A stretch of DNA of 64,000 nt, from the NCBI GenBank assembly GCA_020055645.1, contig CM034547.1, forward strand, positions 44,966,409 to 45,030,408. Direction: 5' to 3'. Of the stretch, positions 1-11,600 are shown one piece after another (the stretch's first letter is position 1; every line of letters begins with the position of its first letter). A program made the translations under genes and the position numbers. The notes below the pieces were generated by a model. The model saw only the letters and a list, made by a program, of their open reading frames with translations, did no database searches and was not told the origin of the DNA. Origin of the DNA: Tomocerus qinae (lineage: Eukaryota > Arthropoda > Collembola > Entomobryomorpha > Tomoceridae).

Positions 1-164
1 ATTCATGAAAATGATAAGAGTGAATTTAAAAAAATTAAAATACAATATTTACATGCTTAAAACTTCTATTTCCCACAAGTGCTTGTCTGCATTCTCTCTG
101 AGTATTTACTAGAAAACATGTAAAGATAAGATTGATGTTATAATAATGCTATTTGTGCCTGTAG

Positions 165-470
165 CATCAGTGTGCATCCGAGCTTGGAGACTTTGAGATT
201 AACGAGATTCTAACAGGGCTGGCTAATTCCGTAACGTTTCAAAATACATGGAAATGTCCAGTAGATTCTTCCATGTACGTTCCAAATAAATGCTATAAGG
301 GGAAATTACAATTTTCAAAAAACAGACATTTAAGGATTGAACTGGAGAGAATAGGAAGAAAATTAAAAGAATTTACTTCGAAGCGGGATGAGCCAGAAGT
401 TTCGGCATTGCGACTCTTATCATCAGAGGGGGACGAAGATAGCCATGTACATAATGCTACGATTCAATGA
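165..470 (+). CDS. Probable 3'-terminal coding exon of an unrecognised gene
   Basis: An open frame of 101 codons plus a TGA stop follows a plausible splice acceptor (pyrimidine-rich TTTGTGCCTGTAG ending at 164). It is phase 0 and begins HQCASELGDFEI. Composition looks protein-like: three cysteines in the first half, a basic stretch around KLQFSKNRHLRIELERIGRK, and an acidic Ser/Glu/Asp-rich tail (SSEGDEDS). I do not recognise the family. If real, the rest of the gene lies upstream of the window. The first in-frame ATG (273) would give only 65 residues, so I prefer the spliced reading. It runs towards the copine-like gene on the opposite strand, so the two would be convergent. The call rests on acceptor quality and composition only. 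Confidence 0.4.
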   Translation, partial: HQCASELGDFEINEILTGLANSVTFQNTWKCPVDSSMYVPNKCYKGKLQFSKNRHLRIELERIGRKLKEFTSKRDEPEVSALRLLSSEGDEDSHVHNATIQ

Positions 471-1984
471 TATTTGTTAAATCTAAGTTTGAAATATTAA
501 GCAAAGTTATAATAAGCAAAATTTTCTGTTAAAATCATAAATGCATTAAGAATCATTTTTATTAAGTTGATTATTTATTTTGACCATTATGCAAAATACT
601 TTCTTTGATTAAAGAATTGTCGTTTTTATTCTGAAAACCAAAGTGCTGCTAAATTGTGGCCTGTATCACCGATTTGTGTATTTTTATGCTTTTTCAAGTA
701 ATTTTATGCCTCTTTAACAAATCAAGTTAGAATCAAGTCATGAATGAGTCACAGAGTACGGACATCATTTATTTTGCAACGACAAAACATTAAACAGCAC
801 AAATGTCAATACAATCACATTGAATCACATTTAGAGAATCAACTACCATTACACATAGTTTGGAAGGTACATGAAAGGTATCCTAATGACTACATAGTAC
901 ATGACACAGTAAACACCTTACAGATTAAATTACATAATACAGGGGCGATATATAAGAATGACACAGTATGTACTTATGTGTCCAGTTGAAATAGCAATTT
1001 GAAATGACATCGACACAATACAATCAAGTAATTCTATTACAGAAGAACTAACGGTACTACATCGCATAATACAAGATCTTGAATTTAATATGCAAGTAGT
1101 CGCCATAATATCTACGCCATAATATAGGATGTAGGACCAGGCCTATCCTCCAATAGCAGACAATATTCATGAATATTTTAATATTGATATTAATATTTTC
1201 ATCATAATAGTTCATGCATTTGACATTTTACAACATATTTGGTTAAACACTAGATCTAGATACTTGAACTACATTAGACTACATAATTTTAACATTATTT
1301 AAACTGTAAGAGTAGGAGTTTCCATTAGGTCTCAATTTTGTTTTAAACATATATCCATCTACTATAAAGTGTCTATATAGATTTCCTTCTTTTTGATTTT
1401 AGCCCATGAAAATTTATATTTTTCGGGGTCAATACATTTTGGTTACACAATTTCACAGTCTTCACACATTTTATTCAGTTCATACTTAATATTGTAATAG
1501 ATAGAAGCGTATTTGCAGTATGTGAAGGTACGGTTATCCCTCCATTCATAAATTCTCTGTACCGAACCATTCACATGTAATAGAAATAAACAAATATCAT
1601 AAAATTATCAATTAATGGACTCCTGCTGACTTCACGAATCTCGTATGAGCAAATCATTTGGTTAAGAACACTAGATCCTTCAAGTTAAAAAATTCATAAG
1701 TCTCTATCTTCCTTTAAACCATTGTTGATCAATATCGAAAAGTGTTAAATACCATGTATGTTGTGTATAATGAACACATTACAAAATGTAGGATGTAAAT
1801 CAAAAAGTTGTACTTAAACAGTAAATGCATACAAACCCATACCACTATACACTTTTGGGCTCACAACATCTATTTATGTGCATTGACATGGGTCCATCGT
1901 TTACATTGAGGGAAGATTAAATATTAGTGACAAGCATGCAATGTAAGTGAAACTCGTAATTTTAAACATAAAACGTAAACTTTC
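471..1984. other. Intergenic, no gene seen
   Basis: AT-rich DNA between two convergent gene ends. An 81-codon open frame at 744-989 has no recognisable motif and no supporting splice context. The 3' untranslated regions of both flanking genes presumably lie here, but I could not fix poly(A) sites with confidence. Confidence 0.5.
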
Positions 1985-4459
1985 CTACACCTTTGGAAGG
2001 AATGCACGCATGTAATCCAAAACATGTTCTTTTAGTGCCGTCAAAATTTCTTTTCGGAAAACATCGTTGGGTTCAGATCGCATTTTGTAGTACATCAATG
2101 AACTGGTCCAATCGAAACTACTTCGAAAGTGAACGACATGCACAAATTTTCGGCAAATGAATTTTCCATGAATAGGGACGATCCAGGAGTTTTCTAACGA
2201 AATTAATGGATGGAAGTCTCCTTGGCCAATACCGATGAATATGAGACTTACGGGAAGATTTGCCAACTCAACTAAGACCTAAAAATTTGAATTAAAGCTG
2301 CATCAGAAAAAGGGAAAGTTTTTGTTTTAAACTGCTTAAGACACCTAGCATACATATTAGCGTCCGTATAAAGTTTAAGAAATGATAAAACATACCTCAA
2401 TGGCCTTATCTACATCACTGATCTGCCCATCGGTCAAAATGAACACGGTGTAGTAGTCAAAGTTGGCATCATGTGCAGTTGCGGAATTTCGAGTCGAAAT
2501 TAAAGCACTGATCTCTTCCATTAGTGGAGTTATTAAAGTTTTGTTTTTCAAAAAGTGGAAGCTGCAGATTGGTTTGCAGTGAGAGGTTGGCATACAAGCA
2601 GCCACGTCCTCAGTACTAGTAATTTCATCAAGATCTTGAGATAACTGCATATTTGACATCCGAGCAGTCATTGAAGCGTTTCTGTAAATTCAATTTAAAA
2701 ACCGTTTGCAGACGTGTATACAATTAATTACAAAATTGTTTAATATGAGGATAGTTTTACTATTTACCGGTAAGTTTTGATGAGAGATTTCATGTGATTC
2801 TCTTCCGGAAATGTTGTCACAAATGGAGCATCGGCGTTTCCAAATGTATAAAATACAGAATCCCCAGCAGACATTTCTAATGAAATATTCCCAATTAATT
2901 CCAATGCTTCCTCATATGGAGTGGCCCCATTATCATTATCGTGCAAGCCTCCTTTGTGAAGTAATGTGTTCCAATTGGATCCTTAAAAAACGTCATGGGA
3001 TATAATTTAAAACCAAATTACATAAAATTAAAATAAAATAAATGCCAATTAACACTTACGGGAAACATCCACAGCATAAACTCGAAGCATTTTCAGACCA
3101 AAATGTTGGTAATACTCAATGGGCTGCAAAGCTAACCACTTCCCAAGTTTGAAAACCACCTTAATAGGTTTCTTGGTCTAGAAGGAAATGAAATAGCACA
3201 ATATTACTTATTATTATCAAAATGTAAAATGTCTTGAGGATTACCTTAACTTCAATTTGATCAACAGGAAGGACAAGTGTTTGGCGTCCATCATACAACT
3301 CTGGGGCTTTGTACACAGTGTTTAGAGTAGTTAAAGCAAATCCTTTTTTGGCAAAGCTTTTCTTTTTGTACACCTCCAATTTGAGAATCCTCTCATCATC
3401 TCCATTGGTTATTCTGGGTTCTTGAAAATACACTGGAGTGTAATAACCGTCTGTACTATTTGCCTCACTCCGATAAATAAGCGTATATGCATTGGGAATT
3501 TCCAGCATATTCCCTTGATTGATTTTGTACAGCTCAATATAGTACTCATCTTTAGAATCGCAAAGAATTCGAAACTGCAGAAACATCTAAAATAAGGGAT
3601 GATAAGATTCCTTTTACATTCATCAAGAATTAGAAATAGATGAATTGATAGAACATACTCCAAGATAAGCCTGCTGTAATAATTCGGCTCTGAGAAACAA
3701 ACTCCCCGGCATAGCGTTGTTAACTCTGCCTTCCACAGCAGAAGAAACCGGATGACGGAAATCGATTTCCAGCTTAAGCGGGATGAGCACCCCCCTTGGT
3801 CCAGCAAAAACAAGTTTATCCATTGTAGTTTCCAAAGTACTCCGAGTTTCTTTTACAAGCGGATGGGATTGGCTATTCCAGCCTCCAACGACGAATTTTA
3901 ACTGAATCGACTTCATATCCCGTCCATCGAATTTCAGGTAAGCCTGAATTTCATTTTTTATCTCAATTTTTCAATAAATTATATACAATAAACAATAAAT
4001 TATTATATTATTACTTTGTTATTGAATTGAAGGTTTGTTTTCCCAAGTAAAGTTTCTGTTTTGCACTTTTCGACCCACTGCAATGCTCCAGGAGGTTTCC
4101 AATACATTACAATCTGTTGAGGTGGTATCGATGTCGAAGCTGCAAATCCTCCTCTGTTGTCTATGTAGTAAGAGTAGTCAATTTCCCTGAAAAAGAGTCA
4201 TACAATCAAATATTAAAATATTAAAGGTAATAAAAGAGCCACATAATAAGTTTTTCCTTTGGGTGAAAGTTGTATTGTTATAACATTGAAAGAGAAAGTC
4301 ACTTTCTCTCAGATGTAGTATTTACACTCGTGTATGGGGATTGACAAATTATACGTAATCATACCTTAAAGCCATGAATATCTCTACTTGAGTATCGTAG
4401 TATAAGTTGTCCGTGCTGTTCATAGAATTGCAAACAGCCCGACTGCTGCATGCCATCAT
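1985..4459 (-). CDS. Copine-like protein (C2A-C2B-vWA), divergent
   Basis: Eight coding exons: 4459-4365, 4186-4015, 3943-3659, 3586-3245, 3177-3060, 2981-2768, 2681-2396, 2278-1985. All junctions are GT-AG, phases agree, and the product is about 601 aa (copines are usually about 530-560). Copines are cytosolic proteins that bind phospholipid membranes through two C2 domains and bind partners through a vWA domain. C2A spans about residues 17-130 and C2B about 180-290. The vWA domain starts near 330 with a MIDAS-type DVSRS (335-339), continues with YTVFILTDG (MIDAS Asp 493) and ends with the copine-type NLPVSLIFIGIGQGDF. The C2 calcium loops are poor: the KSDP motif and the loop-3 Asp pairs are missing. 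The start is the first of two tandem ATGs (4459, 4456) in exon 1; a further 5' exon cannot be excluded. Family assignment is firm; orthology to a numbered copine is not. Confidence 0.85.
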
Positions 4460-7400
4460 ATTAGTTTTGTTTTGTCAAGGTGCAGGTACACTTTTAAACG
4501 TATCACTGTCTGTAGGTGGACGTTTTATTGAATTAATTTATCCTTTTTTAATCTTCGTAAAGCAGTCGTTGTATTTAAAATACAAATTGTAGAAAACTAT
4601 TATTGCAGGTACATTTTACTGCTAGTTTTCCCTTTTAGTGCACGATAGAGTACTTTTATTTGTAAGTGGTATAAATTATTTAATTTTGTATAACTCTGAA
4701 TTCAATATGGAATTGATTAGAGTAGAGTACGGAATCAGATGGTATTATACTTATAGCTCTTTTACATTGACCTGACTTTGTGTAATTTATGTGTACATAC
4801 TAATGTCTGTATAAGTAAGATAACCATAAGGTAATAAATATTAATTCAAAATGGCTAAGCCCGAAAACAGGATATAAAATGTATTCTGATTCAGTGGAAT
4901 ACAGTGGAGAATACAAAGAAGATCTCTTCTACTTAAGTATTCTTTCCGAAAGAGAATGATGGATGTTACATCCTAGATTCGATTCTATATGTACCTAAAT
5001 ACAGTATTTGTATATGTACGAACTGGCTACACACTACACGTAAATTCATCCAAAAAGATCAGACTTCCTATGGCAAACAAGCGTAAGGTGACCTCGATTC
5101 TCTAATTCAAGATACGACCTGTAAGTAGGAAAAGCCTATTGATTTTCATTTCCACATCCCGCGCAGATTCCGTATGTCATATCATAATCAGTCAGTATCA
5201 ACTATCATACAGATCTTGCAAACGCCAGATGAAATTGCAGAGCTGAGCCGTTACTCTCTGTACGTTTTATCCTTTTATTACCTGAAATCCAACCTTTCTT
5301 TCTAGGTTACTAAGTAAAAGTTACTTCTCCCAGAGTGCTACATCTCAGCTCTTTTATTGCTATACTGCTACATGCAGCTTAGCTACTGCAAGTGTGCATG
5401 ATGCCTAGTAAGGGACCAATTACACTAATTAGCTGTGATATTACGCAGGAAGAAGATGAGTTTTTCTTTGGTTGAAGTAGCAATCTTGGAATTTAATAAA
5501 GTAACATAGACACAAGAAAGTATATTATGTTTGCATGATACATGAGATAATATACTATATTATATGTACAGAAATATATGCACATTACATGAATATTTTT
5601 ATACATTAAAATCCTCAGGGACATATTCTTATGAGCTTATGAAAATTTTAGATGAAAGGAAAGGTCGGAGATAAGACTTGCAAAATGAAACTGAGTAGCT
5701 CTCAAGGTTTCTCTGAGATTGGATGCTGATAATAAAATGTCTGACTAGCAAGATTGAAGGATTATCGATTTTTCAGAATTTATTTTTAGATCTTAAGATA
5801 TCATTCGTATAATGGAAGTACACAGGTCGGCAATCTGAAAAGACATGCAATGTACAAGAAGATCATTCGCTAATGAACACAAAACACCTAGGCATGTTAT
5901 TTACAAGACAGGGAATCACCTCATTGGATTCAATCTATTCTATTTCTTTACAATATAATTATTACTTTTAGATTTCTAACCAATGTACACTACATTTATA
6001 TAGCTGATACAAATATCTAAATTGCATGTACAACTGTTACTGACACACCCACCATTTAACAAAGTATTCAATAAAACATGCAAAGTACGCGTTGTTACTC
6101 ACAAAAGAAAATACCGCTTATAATACTAATATATAAAATCGATACCATTCTAATGTCAGAATTTCAAAAAATTAATAGCTCTACATTACTTTAGTACAAT
6201 AATAAACACTGCTAAAATATGCTAAATACCACATTCTGAAAAGGTAAAATACTTTCACCTCCATAAAATATACCTGCAGACTACATGCTCATGATACTGT
6301 TTTTGTTCTAAGCTATGATACATTATCAACGTATCAAAACTTCGCAATTATCAATATATGCAAAGCTTTTGATAGGCATTAATTCATTGAATATACACAA
6401 ACTCTACATATTTAAATAACCCGTATAAAATTTTATGCTACTTATAAGAGATATAATTTGGCTGATATTACTCATGAAAATGAAACTCAACGTACTCAGG
6501 GAGTATAGTATTCAATAAAAATTAAAGGTACATGTTTTTTTAAGCATATGTCATGTCGCAGACAGACAATCATTATGTAGAGAAGACATTCAATAGCATT
6601 ACTTCATTAGCATTATACATAATGCCTGAATTTCAGACGTACAATATGGAGCGGAACGTAATACGTTTTAGGCGATTCATATAATATTATTACATCTAAT
6701 ATAGTCTACTACTACCCTTGTAGTATAAAATGGACTAAAATTATTATTAACATTGCACACTATACACTCGTTCTATTTATAATGCTTTTGGTATTAAGTG
6801 TGTATCCTTAATCTGTATGTTAACACTAGAGAGACAACGTAGAAGGTACACATCACATAATTAAGTACGTACTTAGTAGTTTCATATTTTCATAATATAG
6901 AAGTAGGTAGTGATAGATTTTCTGAATTATGACATGCAACATTAACGAACGAGTGTAATTAAAGCAGAATAGAAAAATGGTCCTTTCTTCCGTACAGTTC
7001 ATTAAAAGTAAATTAGTACTAAACTATTAATATCTCATTGTACGTTACATACATCTATTCCTATACATGAAGTATCATTAGAGCTACGCTTCAGCAGCTA
7101 TAGTTAATAATTAAGTTCCTTAGTAGTCGACAAAAACTACAAAAAGAAGGAAATGTCACTAGGTACTGCAACTAGATTGTACTACATGTCTTCGGTATTC
7201 TTATTATCAGAATACATACTAACATACCAAAAATAACCTAATTAATTTTTCAGTTATTAAGTGTTAGTATAAATTCAGGTCAATCATACTTTCCTCGAGA
7301 AAGACACCAATTTAAGTTCAATGTAAAAGCAGCACAGAAAATAACTTGTACCTTCACTTTCTTTGTGTAAGTCAAGTTAAATACATTTGTAAGACACATG

Positions 7401-8627
7401 ATAATTTAACGAATGAAATGTTTTCATTGTACATAATATTATGCGCATTTTACTCCGGCTGTATTATACTCAATTAGATAACATGAACTACTATGGAATG
7501 TATGCACATAATATATAGATCCTCTCATTTGGTACCCGCTAAATATGGTACCCACATTTAAATAGCACCTTACATACTTAATTTAAGCATAAGGTACTTA
7601 TTTACTGATATTGATTGAAAAGTTATGGAGACAACTTTCGACATTGCTACTAAACACCTAGCCCAATAAATATTTAAAGCATTATTATATAGTAGTTATA
7701 TAGGTATAATACTGCAGAGTATGTTAAGAAGCTGGGAAGATTATGTCACGATGTGCTATTTTAGTGTATTTATTTCTGTACTAACTGCAATATGTACTTT
7801 TGATCCATTTATGTATTTAAATATGTACTGGAATTGTTGTGAGTGTAAATGTCAGTATGTATAGGGTTTTTTGGAGTTTTAATTAGAGTTTATTGTCTTT
7901 TATTCTTTTTGTTTGTGCCAGAGTTTCAATTTGACAGCTAAGTTAATGACGGTATCGATTGAAGTGGTAGTAGTAGTTATATAGGGCGAATAGTGACGAA
8001 GTATTTCTCTATCATTAGTACGTGTTTAAGTAGAAGATTACTTTCTATAGATAATGCACAACCTACATTGGTACTTTCTATAATGACGCTGACACTACAA
8101 CGTCAATGGAAAACCTATTTCTCTACTCTCATCAAGTCAACGCGGCTTAATGGCAAGTAATTATTATAAATTGCGTAATACAATAGGCAGTAGCGTAATT
8201 ACATGGCCAAATAACTAATCAGTCGAAAAACTGCAGCAATAGCGATTTGTTCCACGTGAGTAGCTAATGGGGGGCATTTAGTGAGAAGTCTTAATGAAAG
8301 ATGTGTTTGATTGAATAATGCACTTATTGCACTTTATGTAAATGGACTTTGGACCGTTCCTTTTCATGTTTCCTAACGGATTGCATGGTTACTTATCTAC
8401 ATTACTACAGTTATATGGCGTGCTTTGCTTGTTGCTGTCATTCTATTCTAGTCTATAGATAAATGCCATTTCTATTACTATTTTGTTGTGTATAATAATA
8501 TTCGAGTAGTACCAAAGAATTATATATATACACGTGGTACAGGTTGTTTTAACTTTTAGTAGAAGTAGTGAAAGAGAAACGATTTAGGAGAAATATTTAG
8601 AAGACAAAGTTGTTCATACGGATTGTT
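4460..8627. other. Intergenic, no gene seen
   Basis: About 4.2 kb of AT-rich DNA between the copine-like start and the channel stop. Both genes are on the minus strand, so it should hold the channel 3' UTR and the copine-like promoter. No long open frame, RNA gene or clear repeat array was recognised. Confidence 0.5.
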
Positions 8628-11600
8628 TTATATAAGCACATCATTTTGCCAACTATTGATTAGAATGACCACTGGGGGATCACTGTCGTCTTTTGACAAG
8701 ATGATACTTTCTATTTTCTCTGGGCTCCATGCCGATCTTCCAAGATCTTCGTAATTAAATTTGGCTTTGTGTCTGCAGTCAAGCATGTCAATTTTACTCG
8801 AGCTACTTCCAACTTTAATATTGGAATTCCATAGAAATTCCCTCGACGAAAATATAGAATGAGACTCGGAACTAGAAAGTCGTTGAAGTTGGTGGTCTTG
8901 GTCTACTACAGTTGGCTGCTCTGGTTCCTCGGGTACAGACTCTAAAATAAATTCTTCTTCCTTAACAATCTCTCGACTAACTTCCTTTTTCTTTGGACGA
9001 CAATGGGATTTTTCATGAAATGATGGCTGGCAGTTGGCAAAAGTCGGGAAAATTTCATTTTCCACTATTTTCGTCTGTTCAGCCTCCCTGTTTTTCTCTT
9101 CCAATTCTTTTAATAATTTCATTCGATTCAGATAATCATTCTCTTCTTGCTCGATAAGTTGCGCAACGAATTCCCGGATGAAGAGTATGTACATGTTCAT
9201 CACAATCAAAAAGCTGATAGCTAGGTAAACGAGAACGTAAGCAACTCCGTATGTATAATTCACGCACTGTAGTTTTGAATAATATGGATCGATTTGGCAA
9301 CCATTACTTTCTGAGTACATTCCACGTAGGATATTGTCCCAGCCAGAAAATGTAGATAATTGGAAAAGGGCTAGCAGAGTATTGAAGAAAGTCTGGAAAT
9401 TCACCTGCGAAGTAATACCTGCTTCTAATTTCAAGTTTTTAAATAAGGCCATCCCAATTGCTGCAAAGGAGCCAGCAAATATGAAGAAGAAGAGCAGCAA
9501 ATTGAACATGACGGGTTTTATGAGAGCGAAAGATTTCATAAAGTTTCGTAATGCGCTACAATGACGGAGTAATGGCTGGAATTGTAGCAATCGAAGAATA
9601 CGAGCTATTCTTGGAACTGTAGGATAAAGTTTCACTGGAAGAAGGCCTCCGAACAAGAAATCTGAAATTATACAAATTTTAAACTTTGGCACGTCAATTT
9701 AAATAAATTGGATATAAAATGTGTTGATACTATCCAATTACCAAATATTCCGTAGAGAACGACACAAAGGTCTATGATGTTCCAAAAGTTTTGAAAGTAA
9801 TATTTGCCCCATGCAAGGAGTTTAACAACAAGCTCCACAGTATACAGCGCTAATATTAATAGGTAAATAATACGAAGCAACATGGACCAATGCTGAAACA
9901 AAACAAACCAATTAGACATCTTCACATAAATGTTTAGATCCCAAAATCAGCAATAAAGATTTGTGTTGAGAAAACAAACCTTTGCATCTTGATATTTGTA
10001 GAACACAAATGTAACAACGTCTATAGAGATTATAATCATTATAACGACATCAAATCGCCAATCCGAGACGAAATCGTAGACTATCTGTAATAAATATTTT
10101 GGCTTCGGGTATGCAAACGGTATTTGCATATTTATTGTTGTCTTTCTCTCTTTATACTTTCGCATTTGCAGCTTGGTCATGAAGATTCCAGTACACTATA
10201 TTTGCAAAAATAACAACAATGAACACATTTTGGCTACCAACAAGATCAAAGACATTTTACAACTGCAACTTAAATATCAAATTGATTAAAAAATACCTCG
10301 TCTTTGTCCAAGTTGTAGCAAATGACTCCAAAAACCACATTAAACACAAAAAGAATGCCGAACACAAAAAACATTATGAAGAATATATTCATCGAAAAAT
10401 TTGTGTCTTGAATGGTTTGACCCATGACCTAAGATAGTGAAAGTCGGTTAAATTAGTTACTATCGTATTGATTTCCGTATTAGGACAAATAATAAAACCC
10501 ACCTCTGTTGCATCAACTGTGTCTTCAATAATTTTTGTATATCCATTTAAGCTTCCAACTTGGAATAAGCTTAGTAACGACTCCAGAAGTCCATCAAAAT
10601 TACTGTCACTATGTTCCCAGGTAAAATTACCAGACCAGCACTCTTGCTTATTAGTAATCAATCGTGCATCAAGTGGTAAATTGCTTTCAGGATCAATGCA
10701 CTGCAAAGTTTCAAGTAGTTTTGTTAGGGAGAGACTATTTGGTACTATCACGTAAATTGTGTTCGTTGTAAATAAAATATTATCGTACTCTTGCAAATAG
10801 TTCAGAAAGTTTTCTTGTTGCGCTAAATGCAAAAAGAAGCCATATAAGTAGTGCAGCTAAAATGTAGCCTTTTAGAAAACACAATTGCTTAAGAAGTCCA
10901 CACCCGACAGCCTAAAAGTTAGAGAATGAAATAGCAGAAGTTAAGAAACTTGGGTAAACATAAATTACATTTGCTTTGTGAAAAAGTAGAACTTGTTTTA
11001 CAAATGATTACCTTTAGACAATAAACTCTATCAACAAGCATAAAGATCCTTATGGGTCGCAAATTAAAAGTTTCTTTCAATGGGAAGTTTTGAGAATTCA
11101 CTTGGTACAAATATAAATTGGCAACGGTACCCTGTTGGCAGGAATTACATTATCTTATACAACATACATTAACTTATTACATCCCGTATCAATAATAATA
11201 ATTAACCAAAACCTAATTACATTAACTAAAGATATATCAGAATTAATTATCTTAAAACCATACCGAAACCAACAGAAGATCAAAGAGCCATCCGAGACTT
11301 GTAAGACAAACTTTCGGTCCTTTGTAGTACACTTTATATGAAACTTCAACGATGAAATACAAAGCAAAGATAATATCTGTGTAGAAAATAACACCGAAAA
11401 GGCCAAGACTGCTGGCATTGTGAACATTGTCAATTATCTAGAAACACAACACAGATCATCAATTAAGACCACAGTGAATTTCAATCACACTTCGAATAAT
11501 TACATGAGATATTTCTGGTTAATGCGATAATTTAATTATGTTTTGTAGTAAACTATTTAAGTTGCTTACCAAAGGTAACCACGAAATCAATATTACTGTA

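Noticed and set aside
744-989. 81-codon plus-strand open frame after the first exon
   Set aside because: No motif, no splice context, and length expected by chance.
10503-10911. Apparent one-base frameshift in the channel's domain III
   Set aside because: A GT-AG intron of 88 bp (10701-10788) restores the frame, fits the phases of both neighbours and gives a better match to Nav sequences than a repaired homopolymer would.
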